Source of the DNA: Mixta sp. Marseille-Q2659
GTDB taxonomy: Bacteria; Pseudomonadota; Gammaproteobacteria; Enterobacterales; Enterobacteriaceae
DNA: 64,000 bases
Assembly (NCBI RefSeq): GCF_940807255.1
Contig: NZ_CALNWY010000007.1
Location: 1-64,000, forward strand
Direction of reading: 5' to 3'
Shown: piece by piece, positions 1 through 9,671 of the stretch
How positions within the stretch are numbered: position 1 is the stretch's first letter
Layout of the letters: the number at the start of each line of letters is the position of its first letter
Made by a program: the position numbers and the translations under genes
Notes under the pieces: generated by a model
What the model was told of the DNA's origin: nothing
What the model saw: only the letters and a program-made list of their open reading frames with translations
Databases searched by the model: none

Positions 1-99
1 GGATGACAAAGGCTGGGATGCCAGAAAGCGTGCGTATTGCCTGAAAATCCAGCCAGCTACAGGGTCGTTCGCAAGAAATCTTATTTATTCAACAAAGCC
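1..99 (+). mobile_element. IS903-type element, right-end fragment (cut by window edge)
   Basis: These bases repeat the right end of the two complete IS903-type copies found later, including the last transposase codons and the terminal CAACAAAGCC. The rest of the element lies outside the window. It has the same orientation as the copy at 17 kb and the opposite orientation to the one at 7.5 kb. It interrupts the adjoining MFS gene. The flanking 9 bases (GCTCCAATG) match no flank of the other copies. Confidence 0.9.
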
Positions 100-1091
100 G
101 CTCCAATGTTAACAGATGAAGCCAGTGCCGGGGCATCATGCGCAACTTCCATAACACGTATCTGTGCCGGAACGGCAACACCAAAAGTTGCAGCACCCCA
201 AATAAATAAGCAAATGGCTGCACCTGTTTTTGTAGTTGCCAAAAGAGGAAAAGCGAAACTAATAAAGGTAAGTATCGCGAGAAATAATATTAGGGTTTTA
301 TTGACAGAGCGATCAGCTAACCTGCCGCTAATTATATTCCCAATACTAAAGCCAATGCCAATTGTCATCAGCATTACTGCGATAAATTCAACAGATGCAT
401 GCGTGATATAGTCAAGCACAGCTGCAATATATGTGTAAAGAGTAAACATCGCACCTGCACCAAAAGCAGTCGTCAGCAATGCGCTTAAAACTGCTGGCCT
501 TGTTAATACAGCCATCTCCTTTCGAATTTTAGGACGGGGGAACTTTTCACTTTGAGGCAGCGTAGTCAATAATGTAAGCGCTGATAAAATGCCAAGTATC
601 CCTGTTGCTGCAAAAGACATCCTCCATCCCAGTAAGTTTCCTAACCAGGTTGCTACAGGTACTCCCCCGATATTTGCTATAGTCAGACCCATAAACATTA
701 TTGACACTGCCGAAGCCTGGCGGTCCCTGGGGACAAGGCTGGAAGCTACCATAGCCCCTAGTCCAAAAAAAGCTCCGTGAGACAGGCTTGTCACCATTCG
801 GGATACCAGTAGTACATAATAATTTGGTGCAACAGCGGACATAAAGTTACCGAAAGAGAATAATGCCAACAGACCGACCAAGGCCGTTTTTCGAGGTATG
901 GAACTCAGCAAGAGTGTAATCAAGGGTGCTCCTATCATTACACCAATAGCATATGCACTTATGAGCATGCCAGCTGCAGGTATAGAAACACTTAACCCGT
1001 TTGCAATTGAAGAAAGCAAACCCATTGGGGAAAATTCCGTCACGCCTATTGCGAAAGCACCAAGTGACAAGGCAGCTAACTGTAATCTCAT
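100..1091 (-). pseudogene. MFS drug/sugar efflux transporter, 3' end removed by IS903
   Basis: The product is a 12-helix major facilitator of the DHA1 (AraJ/YdhP-like) type. The N-terminus LAALSLGAFAIGVTEFSPMG, the motif-A-like loop after helix 2 and the central hydrophilic loop fit the family. About 330 residues remain; the family usually has about 390, so the last one or two helices are missing. The reading frame runs into the IS end and stops at once inside it. Substrate is unknown. A functional transporter is unlikely. The ATG start at 1091 gives a normal N-terminus for the family. Confidence 0.85.
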
Positions 1092-1405
1092 CAGTGTAAT
1101 CCATCCTAAAATTTGATTTTGAGTAAAAGGGATTGTAACTCAACCAAAGACGAAATGTTGACATTACAAATAGGCCTGTCGCACATTGTCAAAAATCCAA
1201 TACAATCAAAAAAGGTGATCTTGTAAAATTGCACATTGGTTTTTCAACGCTGTTTTTTAGAACGCTTCATCCTGTTATTAGAATGATTATTACATCCTTA
1301 CTTTTAAGAAACCAAAAAGGCATTTTATGAACAAGCATAAATGATGGAAAATCACTATAATTTCATTTCTCCATTACACAACTATAAATTTTAGCAGTCC
1401 GATTT

Positions 1406-1431
1406 GGCGCAAGTGATTGCGCCTTTTTTTT
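1406..1431 (+). terminator. Rho-independent terminator, plus strand, with no visible gene in front
   Basis: A 7-bp perfect stem (GGCGCAA / TTGCGCC) with a GTGA loop is followed directly by eight T residues, a strong intrinsic terminator for plus-strand transcription. No plus-strand protein gene precedes it. A TATAAT hexamer lies at 1356-1361 without a convincing -35, so a transcript of about 65 nt is possible. It could be a small RNA or the remnant of a deleted gene. The rest of 1092-1405 is AT-rich and shows no coding signal. Confidence 0.6.
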
Positions 1432-1443
1432 AGGGGATGTATT

Positions 1444-2193
1444 TTATAAAGGCAATATTTTATTGAAAACCGTCACTCTCTTAAGGCATTGCTTGTAAAA
1501 ATCTACGTCTGAATCGAGATCTATTTTAGAAGAATATGCAAGAGAGACTATATACACATCCTCCTCAATAATCACGGCTGAAGAGAGAGTATTATAATCA
1601 CCACCCCATTCACCATAACCGCCAGTAACACCGTTAGCTTTTGCCCTGCCTATATCCCTCAAAAAATCGGAAACATTAGCGTAACGATATGATTTATTCA
1701 CAAGATCAACAAGCTCAGCATGATTAAAAAGAAATGTGGAATCCATCGATAAAAGCTGAATGCCAGATGAAGTATCACAAATGTATCTGGAGTAATTACA
1801 GGATACTGCTTCGCTTAATGCACCGTCTAAATTACAATAATAAACTGGCTTCAAATATAAACCATAACTCTTCTCAACTATTACGTTTAGTCCAGTAATC
1901 ACCCCCAATGAATCTGCTAGAAATTCAATTTTCTTTTTAACAAAGGAAGGTGAAACGGGTATCGAATCCGCCGCAACATACTTATTTTTATCATGATAAA
2001 CTTTCTTTTCAAAAATTAATGTCCTGATAATTCTATGTACGGTTGCTTTAGGTATAATCAGGTCATCTCCAATCTGAGAAAGCGTTTATCCTTTTCTTTC
2101 TTGCAAATATCTGATTATAGAAAAAGCTTTAAGTATACTTTTAACCAAGGGAATGCTTCCATGTTCTCCCTTTTCATTCTGGTAGTAGCTCAT
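1444..2193 (-). pseudogene. IclR-family regulator with an in-frame stop
   Basis: Reading from the ATG at 2193 gives an IclR-type winged helix (SIPLVKSILKAFSIIRYLQE, then LSQIGDDLIIPKATVHRIIR) and a C-terminal effector-binding domain. The total of about 249 codons is normal for the family. A TAA sits between RKG and TLSQ, just before the recognition helices, so full-length protein cannot be made. An internal ATG at 1908 could give only the effector domain. The neighbouring transporter was perhaps its target. The rest of the frame is intact, so the nonsense mutation looks recent. Confidence 0.75.
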
Positions 2194-2318
2194 GGCATCT
2201 TCCAACTTAAATGATAGAAAATTTAAATTTACTATGAGTTCGACATCTACTATTGCGATATTTTAATTTCAGAGTTGAGGTCACGCTAAGCAAATATACC
2301 TGACAATGAAACCTGGAA

Positions 2319-3227
2319 TCAGTCATGTATAGTTCCCGGCAAATGAAGAATCAAATAATCAAGAAAAGCACGAACCGCAGGGTTCATATGTTTTCGACTT
2401 GGGAATACTGCATGTATTACGTGACTATCAGCCTTCCAGGCTTCTAAAATTTTAATCAACTTACGCTCTCGTATGGCTGAATAAACGATAGTATCTGGTA
2501 ACAAACCTACGCCTATCCCATGTATCACAGCTTCAAATTGAACCCTTGGGTTTGTACAATACATAATAGCTCTATGCTTGAACTGAAAATTAGCTCCATC
2601 TTTATTGGTTAAATCCCAACGTTGTTCATTTTCATTTCGGTCAAGAACTGAGCTTATTGTAGGTAAACTTTCAAGTTCTTCAGGCGAGTCTGGTACGCCA
2701 TAATGCTCTAGTAATACGGGGCTCGCTACCAGTATCATGTTACTGACAGCCAGTATTCGGGCGACTAATCCTGGTTCTTGATTTATATTTTTTCTGGCTC
2801 TTAAAGATAAATCGATTCTTTCTTCAATAACCTGTACATGCCGATCGGTAGCATCGATGCATAATCTAACATTAGGGTAACGAGCCATGAATCCGGGAAT
2901 AATCGGTGCGAGATGATACTGAGCTAATACCGTTGGAGAGCTTAATCTTACAACTCCAGAAGGCTCTGCAACAAGCTCAGACACTGAATCATAAGCATTT
3001 ATTCCTTCTCTGACCATTTCTTTAGCATGTTCAAGAAGGATGTTACCTGCAGTAGTAAGTGCAAAGCTTCGGCTGTTTCTTTGTACAAGCCGGACTTTGA
3101 GACGCTCCTCCAGTTGTACAACACGTCTGCTAAGGAGAGATTTTGTTATGCCAGAATTTTTTTCTGCGGCTGTATAACCTGAATTTTCAGCCACAAGGTA
3201 AAAGTAATATAAGTCATTGAAATCCAT
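2319..3227 (-). CDS. LysR-family transcriptional regulator
   Basis: The 302-residue protein has the length and layout of a LysR regulator: an N-terminal helix-turn-helix (about residues 17-43, YTAAEKNSGITKSLLSRRVV) and a two-lobed effector domain. The residues LRARKN and GVGLLP resemble the CrgA/DsdC-like branch. It is divergent from the pirin-like gene, with about 100 bp between the starts. The usual LysR arrangement would let it control that gene and itself. The ligand is unknown. The AT-rich codon use matches the other genes of this block and contrasts with the plasmid core. Confidence 0.88.
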   Translation of the reverse strand: MDFNDLYYFYLVAENSGYTAAEKNSGITKSLLSRRVVQLEERLKVRLVQRNSRSFALTTAGNILLEHAKEMVREGINAYDSVSELVAEPSGVVRLSSPTVLAQYHLAPIIPGFMARYPNVRLCIDATDRHVQVIEERIDLSLRARKNINQEPGLVARILAVSNMILVASPVLLEHYGVPDSPEELESLPTISSVLDRNENEQRWDLTNKDGANFQFKHRAIMYCTNPRVQFEAVIHGIGVGLLPDTIVYSAIRERKLIKILEAWKADSHVIHAVFPSRKHMNPAVRAFLDYLILHLPGTIHD

Positions 3228-3329
3228 AGCTTGTCCTGAATCTGAGATTCTGTGTCACACTCTTTAATATTTTAATATAGCTAAATAAAGCTAAAATAAA
3301 TATGAAATTATTTAAAGAATGGAAATATT

Positions 3330-4163
3330 ATGTACATTTCATCAGTTATTCCAATGGACCTTAAGCTGCACTCGGGTCACTACTCTTCAACAAGATTGAT
3401 TCCAAATCAAAAAGGCAACACATTGTCTTCTCTTTTAGAACTGACATATTATATCATGCGCGGCAATACTTTCTATCCTTACCCGTGCGCAGGTGTCTCA
3501 ATAGCGACATTATTATTTGAACGCTCACCCGGCTCTTTGCTTAGCAGAGACTCTCAAGGAAATGACTATGTTCTCAAACCAGGCGATTTCATCCTGAAAT
3601 GTACTAATAGCGGCATTGTTTATGACGAAACACTGTTTGATAGCTCGCTCAATATTGAAGGGATCCAACTTTTATTCAGAACATCCACATCTAAACATCG
3701 CAGCCCACCTGAAACTTACTTCATACCCAAAAACTTAAATAAAATTATCAGAAAAGGATCTAATAAAATGAAAATTATTATCGATGAAGAAAGCAAAAAA
3801 AACCTACCAGATCCTCTCCCCTTGGAAATATTAGAACTGCATTTATACCAGGATGAGCGCTTTCAAATAATACCCGAGGCATCATATGTTTTGTTTCAAA
3901 TAGAAGGTCACCTTACTTTAGAGAACGGCTCCAACCTACAAAAAATTTCAGGCCCACAGTCTGTGATTATACACAGCAATGAAAAAAACAATTTGAATGT
4001 CAAAATTGAAAAATATTCACATTGCATACTTATAAAAATATCAAAAAATCATGAAATGTGCGCAAGAAACAATTCAATCTGTATGCCAACTGAGGCTGAG
4101 TTGACAAATACAATCACCAGATATATAAATGGTGAAATGGGGTTCCTATCCAACATAAGGTAG
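3330..4163 (+). CDS. Pirin-like bicupin protein lacking the usual metal ligands
   Basis: The 277-residue protein resembles pirin/YhhW: an opening PMDLKLHSGHYSSTR, then a cupin with SRDSQGNDYVLKPGDFILK aligning to the pirin segment HQDSMGN..VPAGEF, and a second C-terminal cupin. Where pirins have the HPH metal-binding triplet this protein has YPC, and the following histidine ligand is also replaced. It may therefore not bind iron, or may be regulatory rather than enzymatic. It is transcribed away from the lysR gene. The assignment rests on visual alignment, so function is open. Confidence 0.6.
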   Translation: MYISSVIPMDLKLHSGHYSSTRLIPNQKGNTLSSLLELTYYIMRGNTFYPYPCAGVSIATLLFERSPGSLLSRDSQGNDYVLKPGDFILKCTNSGIVYDETLFDSSLNIEGIQLLFRTSTSKHRSPPETYFIPKNLNKIIRKGSNKMKIIIDEESKKNLPDPLPLEILELHLYQDERFQIIPEASYVLFQIEGHLTLENGSNLQKISGPQSVIIHSNEKNNLNVKIEKYSHCILIKISKNHEMCARNNSICMPTEAELTNTITRYINGEMGFLSNIR

Positions 4164-4187
4164 AAACCTCAATTTAAATTTAATTAT

Positions 4188-4520
4188 TTACGGCAGACTA
4201 AAATACAAAGTAATCAGGGATGAAATTAACACCAATAAGGGTAAAGGAGCTTTCTTCATTTCACCATTGTAGCAGATAATAATCAATGCTGCGGCCATAA
4301 TTATTGATGCAACGAAACTGGCAATAGCTGGATATACTTGAAAAATTAACATTATTGCGACACAACCTTCTGCTATGCCAGTCAATACCCGAATCCACTG
4401 TGGAATTTTCCATTGCCTAAACTCTTCTTTTACTGAAGGTAAACCAAAAGTATTAGCTACAAACCCCATAGTAAAAATACCGATCACGAACCATCTACAT
4501 ATTAATTCCAAAATACTCAT
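4188..4520 (-). CDS. DoxX/DoxD-like small membrane protein
   Basis: A 110-residue, four-helix membrane protein with the DoxX-like pattern (RWFVIGIFTMGFVANTFGLP near the start, ILTG-type second helix, charged loop before helix 4). DoxX-family proteins are linked with redox balance and detoxification, but the activity is poorly defined. It begins 9 bp after the end of the MFS gene on the same strand, so it is probably the last gene of the emrA-emrB-like operon. It converges with the pirin-like gene. Confidence 0.7.
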   Translation of the reverse strand: MSILELICRWFVIGIFTMGFVANTFGLPSVKEEFRQWKIPQWIRVLTGIAEGCVAIMLIFQVYPAIASFVASIIMAAALIIICYNGEMKKAPLPLLVLISSLITLYFSLP

Positions 4521-4529
4521 GCCACAACC

Positions 4530-6083
4530 TTATTTCATTAATTTTTGAACTGACATTACAACCGCACCAATAATACCTGCAATGAATATCCACCAATAAA
4601 AATCCATTATTCCTAAGAACGTTGCCTGCTGTTTTACTACTTGTGCTATCCATGCCAATGCCATACTGTCTGCACGTGAAGATGAGGTATGTTTTTCATA
4701 TATTGACGAAACGCTTTCCAACACATTTTGATAACGTGGGTCCGCAACATTCACGCGCGTATTCAATACAGCATAATGAACTGTGGTTCTCCATTGAAGG
4801 CCTACTGTCGCTGTAGTAATACCAATAGCCATAAAAAGTTGCGCAGCCATATTTTTAACTTGCTGGGCATGAGAAAAGACAGTTTCGTTATGTTGTACCT
4901 CTCTAAAAGTCTGTACAGCTGTAGTTGCCATAACCAACATTATAAAAACACCATTAAATAAAAGCGCCGGCAAAACATCTGTTATTATGTTTGCTGAGGG
5001 AGGCAAACGAGTCATCATGTAGCCATATATAGCTAAAGAAAGAAACCCAGCCAGAAAGAATTTTTTTGAACCTGGCCTTTTGGGCATGATTTTACCCATA
5101 ATGATCCATGCAATAACTGCTGAAGATAACCCCACTGCATGCCAAATCCCTGTCGTACTCCAGCTGAACCCCATAGCGCTTTCAAGTAGCTGGGGGATAA
5201 GATAATTGTTCAAGCCCAAAACAAGATAACAAAAAGAGAATAAGCCTACCCCAGCGACATATCTTTTATTAGAAAGAAGCGTGCTTACCATCAGAAGCGG
5301 CACCCCGTTGTACTTTGCCAGGCTTCTAAAAAAATAAATTAAAACGCTTATCGCCATTAGCGCAATTATGGTCAATATAATAAAATCACTGTAAAAATCA
5401 TAATTTGATCTCTGAAGTGCCCACAGCAATGCGAATGCTGAGCCTGCCAGCAACATCAATAAAAAAGGATGAGTGTCGCTTTTTAATTTTTCAGGAGGTG
5501 TGTTATCTGGAAGGCAAAAATATGAAGTGATGAAGGCCAAGCAAGCAATGCCGATCAGAATGTAAAATATTGACGACCAAGTATCTTCACTCACGGACAG
5601 AGATGCAAGAAATGGTGCTGAAGCAGTCCCTACTGCAAGCCCTGTTGCAAAAACTTTTATCCCAGCGAAACGTTTTGGACTCGGCGGGATAAGATTTACT
5701 AGAACTCGTGCGCCTGTCATGAAAGATGCACCACCAATGCCCATGATAACGCGGCCCATCAACAATTCATGATAAGAATCACTTTTGGCACAGATTGCTG
5801 CACCTGTTATAAACACGAGAATTGAACACCAGATATATCTTCGCCATCCTGTCCGTTCAACAATCCATCGCTGTTTAGATATCATGATTATGGCTACGCA
5901 TGCATATGCTGCTGTTATGAAGCCGTACTCTTCAGGAGACGTGCCAGTTTCCCCCATTATTGGGCTAGCTGAAAATGCAATCATGCCTGCCTGAAGAAAT
6001 TCAATTAAGGTTAGCAAAAAAATAGTCAGAAGCAGCATCCGCTGCTTCCCGGAAGTAGTTACGAACCAACTTTTCTCATTCAT
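4530..6083 (-). CDS. EmrB-like DHA2 family MFS efflux pump
   Basis: The 517-residue protein has the length and many hydrophobic segments of a 14-helix DHA2 drug:H+ antiporter. The segments GRVIMGIGGASFMTGARVLV and AVGTASAPFLASL correspond to the conserved helix 4-5 region. I chose the ATG at 6083 (MNEKSW), which overlaps the upstream adaptor gene by 8 bases; a frame opening further upstream would lie inside that gene. With the HlyD-type adaptor before it, it should form an EmrAB-like tripartite pump with a TolC-type outer channel. Substrates are unknown. Confidence 0.88.
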   Translation of the reverse strand: MNEKSWFVTTSGKQRMLLLTIFLLTLIEFLQAGMIAFSASPIMGETGTSPEEYGFITAAYACVAIIMISKQRWIVERTGWRRYIWCSILVFITGAAICAKSDSYHELLMGRVIMGIGGASFMTGARVLVNLIPPSPKRFAGIKVFATGLAVGTASAPFLASLSVSEDTWSSIFYILIGIACLAFITSYFCLPDNTPPEKLKSDTHPFLLMLLAGSAFALLWALQRSNYDFYSDFIILTIIALMAISVLIYFFRSLAKYNGVPLLMVSTLLSNKRYVAGVGLFSFCYLVLGLNNYLIPQLLESAMGFSWSTTGIWHAVGLSSAVIAWIIMGKIMPKRPGSKKFFLAGFLSLAIYGYMMTRLPPSANIITDVLPALLFNGVFIMLVMATTAVQTFREVQHNETVFSHAQQVKNMAAQLFMAIGITTATVGLQWRTTVHYAVLNTRVNVADPRYQNVLESVSSIYEKHTSSSRADSMALAWIAQVVKQQATFLGIMDFYWWIFIAGIIGAVVMSVQKLMK

Positions 6084-7224
6084 TTTGGGCCACAATCTCC
6101 TTGATGAGATTATCAGCTGCTTGTTCTTCGTCATCGTAGACAGGCGTATGCCAACTTTGACGAGGTTTATCCTTAAGCGTATGCAGACTCTCATCTCCTG
6201 CATTGGTTACATTCACGCTTACTTTCATAGAAAGTCCAGGCCGCAAAGGATATTTTTCTACCTCTTTTTTATCGAGTTCAATGCGAACTGGAACGCGCTG
6301 TACTACTTTTATCCAGTTTCCTGTTGCATTTGAGGCTGGTAGCAGGGAAAAAGCACTACCCGTACCGGGTTCAACGCCCATTACTTTTCCGTGATAAGTG
6401 ATTTTTCCGCCGTAGGCATCAGAAACTAATGTTACTGGCTGGTCAGTGCGTAATTGACCCATCTGCGTTTCTTTGAAGTTAGCAGTAACCCAAACATCAT
6501 CTAATGGGATTACAGACATCAAAGACGAACCTGCACTCAAATGCTGCCCCACCTGAACGGTTCGCTGAGCAATGAAGCCACTCACTGGTGCGACAACTTT
6601 CGTGCGGTGATAATCAATATAAGCAGAACGCAATGCTGCTTTAGCGGTAAGTACATCGGGATGGGTATCAGGAGTTGTATTATCAGTAAGAGTAAGCTCT
6701 GCCTGATACTGACGTTGTGCAACCTGTAATGCAGCTTTTGCTGAGTTAACAGCATCGCTTGAATGGCTCATATCTTCTTCAGAAATAACATATTTCCGAC
6801 TGAGCCCGGAGCGGCGTTTGAAATCACCTAGCGCCTGGTTATAGTCAGACTGCTTAACTGCTATTGCAGCCTTTAGTTCTTCAACAGTGGCAAACTGATT
6901 GCGTACAGAACGTATTGAGGATGCGAGCTGTGCGCTTGCTTTGTCTAATGCAATTCGCGAGTCTGTCTGATTGATCCCAACCAAGACATCTCCTTGCTTG
7001 ACATAATCAGTGTTATCAGCATTGATTTTTACTACTGTTCCACTGATTTGAGAAGATACTGGAACAATGTTTCCTTCAACGTATGCATCTTCAGTTGTTA
7101 CATCGTTTTTCCCCATATAGACAAATGCTGCGTATACGCCTATACAGATAAAAACTGCCAAAGGAAAAATCAAAAGCGCCTTGCCCTTAGGCTTCCCTGC
7201 ACTTTCTTTATCATCTTTACTCAT
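6076..7224 (-). CDS. EmrA-like HlyD-family periplasmic adaptor
   Basis: The 382-residue membrane-fusion protein has a single N-terminal transmembrane helix (about residues 16-37), a first lipoyl half (TEDAYVEGNIVPVSSQISGT), a long coiled-coil hairpin, and a second lipoyl half (VAPVSGFIAQRTVQVGQHL), followed by beta-barrel strands. TEDAYV is typical of EmrA. Its stop overlaps the start of the emrB-like gene, so the two are translationally coupled. The 276 bp upstream to the IS would hold the promoter; it is AT-rich and I see no clear operator. Confidence 0.9.
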   Translation of the reverse strand: MSKDDKESAGKPKGKALLIFPLAVFICIGVYAAFVYMGKNDVTTEDAYVEGNIVPVSSQISGTVVKINADNTDYVKQGDVLVGINQTDSRIALDKASAQLASSIRSVRNQFATVEELKAAIAVKQSDYNQALGDFKRRSGLSRKYVISEEDMSHSSDAVNSAKAALQVAQRQYQAELTLTDNTTPDTHPDVLTAKAALRSAYIDYHRTKVVAPVSGFIAQRTVQVGQHLSAGSSLMSVIPLDDVWVTANFKETQMGQLRTDQPVTLVSDAYGGKITYHGKVMGVEPGTGSAFSLLPASNATGNWIKVVQRVPVRIELDKKEVEKYPLRPGLSMKVSVNVTNAGDESLHTLKDKPRQSWHTPVYDDEEQAADNLIKEIVAQNE

Positions 7225-7500
7225 TTTTCTTCACCATATTTAGAGAGTTTTTAGGCTAATGCTATACCTCTGCAACAACAATAGTGAAAATCAGAATACT
7301 TTGTCTCATTTTTGGGATGATACAATTGACTTCTTTCGTATCGTAATACTTTGTATAAATAACTTAAATTTCAACTAGTTACATGATAAAACACCATGAT
7401 CATGACTGAACCCCAGCTTCAGAATTTTCTGCTTTGTTTATTGAACGCTAAAATTTTCTAAACATGTACTTCAGCGATTGTTCAGTTTAAATGTAAGAAC

Positions 7501-8556
7501 GGCTTTGTTGAATAAATAAGATTTCTTGCGAACGACCCTGTAGCTGGCTGGATTTTCAGGCAATACGCACGCTTTCTGGCATCCCAGCCTTTGTCATCCT
7601 GTTCAACGCACGCACCATGACCATAGCTTCCGCTACCTGACCATCGTAGTCACGCAGCGTCAGTGAATCTCCCAACAACTGCTTCATTCTGTACATTGCC
7701 GTTTCCGCTATCGAGCGACGGTTATATTCCGTTGTCCATTTCCACCGTGCATTGCTTCCGCTCAGCCGCTGATTAGCAACGGCACGGTTGCGGTCTGCGT
7801 ACTCACCGGGCCAGTAACCTGCTCCTTTTCGGGGAGGAATAAGCGCGCTGATTTTTTTGCGGCGCAGTTCATCGTGACAGAGCCGGGTATCGTAAGCCCC
7901 GTCTGCCGCGGCTGCCCTGATTTTTCTGTGAGTCTGCCGGATAAGGCCCGGGAAGGCTTCTGAGTCCGTGACGTTATTCAGCGACAGGTCTGCACAGACA
8001 ACTTCATGTGTGTTGCTGTCAACAGCAAGATGCAACTTTCGCCAGATACGACGGCGCTCTTTGCCGTGCTTTCTGACTTTCCATTCGCCTTCACCAAAGA
8101 CCTTCAGCCCGGTGGAATCAATCACCAGGTGTGCGATTTCACCCCGGGTGGACGTTTTGAAACTGACATTAACCGACTTTGCCCGCTTACTGACACTGGT
8201 GTAATCCGGGCAGCGCAACGGAACGTTCATCAGGGCAAAAATGGAATCAATAAAACCCTGCGCAGCCCGCAGGGTCAGCCGGAATACGCGTTTAATCACC
8301 AGAACGGTGGTGATGGCGAGATCAGAATAGCGCTGGGGCCTTCCTCGTGATGAAGGCGTTGCCGACTCATACCAGGCCTGAATCGCCTCATCATCCAGCC
8401 AGAAAGTGAGGGAGCCACGGTTGATGAGAGCTTTGTTGTAGGTGGACCAGTTGGTGATTCTGAACTTTTGCTTTGCCACGGAATGGTCTGTGTTGTCGGG
8501 AGGATGCGTGATCTGATCCTTCAACTCAGCAAAAGTTCGATTTATTCAACAAAGCC
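7501..8556 (-). mobile_element. IS903-type insertion sequence (IS5 family), complete copy 1
   Basis: The element begins GGCTTTGTTGAATAAAT and ends with the inverted match ATTTATTCAACAAAGCC, the terminal repeats of IS903-group elements. Its length of about 1056 bp is normal. The 9-base flanks (TGTAAGAAC and CCCGCAAGG) do not match, so it did not arrive here by a simple single insertion. It lies in inverse orientation to the fragment at the window start and to the copy at 17 kb, so the AT-rich efflux block sits between inverted copies. Confidence 0.93.
7556..8479 (-). CDS. IS903-type transposase
   Basis: DDE transposase of the IS5 family. The GTG start (VAKQKFRITNW) gives 307 residues, the family length; the frame is open 15 codons further to a TTG. 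Visible catalytic context: HLVIDSTGLKVFGEGEWK (first Asp), AAADGAYDTR (second Asp) and the YNRRSIAETAMYR segment with the Glu. It differs from the 17 kb copy by at least one residue (NKALIN versus NEALIN). Confidence 0.92.
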   Translation of the reverse strand: MAKQKFRITNWSTYNKALINRGSLTFWLDDEAIQAWYESATPSSRGRPQRYSDLAITTVLVIKRVFRLTLRAAQGFIDSIFALMNVPLRCPDYTSVSKRAKSVNVSFKTSTRGEIAHLVIDSTGLKVFGEGEWKVRKHGKERRRIWRKLHLAVDSNTHEVVCADLSLNNVTDSEAFPGLIRQTHRKIRAAAADGAYDTRLCHDELRRKKISALIPPRKGAGYWPGEYADRNRAVANQRLSGSNARWKWTTEYNRRSIAETAMYRMKQLLGDSLTLRDYDGQVAEAMVMVRALNRMTKAGMPESVRIA

Positions 8557-8878
8557 CCCGCAAGGTTACAGGGGTGTACCAGGCCGGAAATCGCGTAGCG
8601 CTCTCTTCTCTTCTTTTTCCTGCCTAACATGTACATCCTGGCATTACTCCAATTCTCCCAAAAACCGTAAAACAGCCATCAACCCGCGTCATTACTGGCT
8701 TCATGGAGGATCTGAGCAGAAAAAGGATCCTTTACGTATTTGGTTTTACCCGCAATAATGCGGAATAAGACAACAAAAGGATCCGCGCGCTGCGATTTAT
8801 TGTCATGGCAGGATCGGCCCGTCAGGTGCAAAATACCTGTATCCATAAACAGTGCGTGCGCTACGTGAAAAATAACTC
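8557..8878. other. Non-coding region before the integrase, with a direct repeat
   Basis: No convincing gene is present. The decamer AAAAGGATCC occurs at about 8721-8730 and again at about 8775-8784 as a direct repeat. In F-type plasmids the site for the ResD recombinase (rfsF) lies next to the recombinase gene, so this stretch is the natural candidate for the recombination site. That role is inferred from position only. Confidence 0.35.
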
Positions 8879-9619
8879 ATGAACAGCATCATTCCCCTGC
8901 AGAATTCACCAGAACGCGTCTCCCTGCTGCCGATCGCCCCGGGCGTTGATTTTGCGACCGCGGTGGCACTCCGGCGGATGGCCACCTCAACAGGTGCCAC
9001 GCCGGCTTACCTCCTGGCGCCGGAAGTGAGCGCCCTCCTCTGGTATATGCCTGACCAGCGTCACCACATGTTGTTCGCCACCATGTGGAATACCGGGATC
9101 CGTATCGGTGAAGCCCGGACGCTCACCCCGGAATCGTTCGACCTGGATGGTCTGCGCCCTTTTGTTCGGGTGCTGTCGGAAAAAGTGCGGGCACGTCGTG
9201 GCCGGCCGCCAAAAGATGAAGTGCGTCTGGTACCGCTGACGGATGCCAGTTTTGTGCGTCAGATGGAAAGCTGGATGGTCACCACCCGCCCCCGCCGGCG
9301 TGAGCCGTTATGGCCGGTCACGGATGAGACAATGCGCAACTGGCTGAAACAGGCGGTGAAGCGGGCTGAAGCTGACGGCGTGCATTTTTCGATCCCCGTG
9401 ACGCCGCATACTTTCCGTCACAGCTATATTATGCACATGCTTTATCACCGGCAGCCCAGGAAGGTCATCCAGGCACTGGCCGGGCATAAGGATCCGCGCT
9501 CGATGGAAGTCTATACCCGGGTATTTGCGCTGGACATGGCTGCCACCCTGGCCGTTCCCTTTACCGGTGATGGGCGAGATGCCGCGGAGATCCTTCGCTC
9601 CCTGCCCCCGGCCGGCTGA
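8879..9619 (+). CDS. Plasmid tyrosine recombinase (ResD/RepFIB-int type)
   Basis: A 246-residue site-specific recombinase with the tyrosine-recombinase residues in order: Arg in [12 protein letters not shown], His-x-x-Arg in TPHTFRHSY, His in LAGHKD, and Tyr in MEVYTRVF. It is short because it lacks a large N-terminal arm-binding domain, like ResD of F. RepFIB replicons carry such an integrase beside repA on the opposite strand, as here. The likely role is resolving plasmid multimers. The start at 8879 (MNSIIPL) is an ATG at the beginning of the conserved region. Confidence 0.88.
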   Translation: MNSIIPLQNSPERVSLLPIAPGVDFATAVALRRMATSTGATPAYLLAPEVSALLWYMPDQRHHMLFATMWNTGIRIGEARTLTPESFDLDGLRPFVRVLSEKVRARRGRPPKDEVRLVPLTDASFVRQMESWMVTTRPRRREPLWPVTDETMRNWLKQAVKRAEADGVHFSIPVTPHTFRHSYIMHMLYHRQPRKVIQALAGHKDPRSMEVYTRVFALDMAATLAVPFTGDGRDAAEILRSLPPAG

Positions 9620-9641
9620 GATTGACGGCCCTGGCATGACG

Positions 9642-9671
9642 TCCTGTATTCCGCTAATACGAAATACAGGA
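9642..9671 (+). terminator. Hairpin after the integrase gene
   Basis: A perfect 9-bp stem (TCCTGTATT / AATACAGGA) with a 12-base loop begins 22 bp after the integrase stop. It has no T-run, so it may be a weak or factor-dependent terminator or only an mRNA end structure. The rest of 9672-10081 shows no supportable gene. Confidence 0.4.

Noticed and set aside
7492..8565. Target duplication around the complete IS903 copies
   Set aside because: The 9-base flanks of each copy differ, and no pairing between the visible flanks of the copies gives a match.
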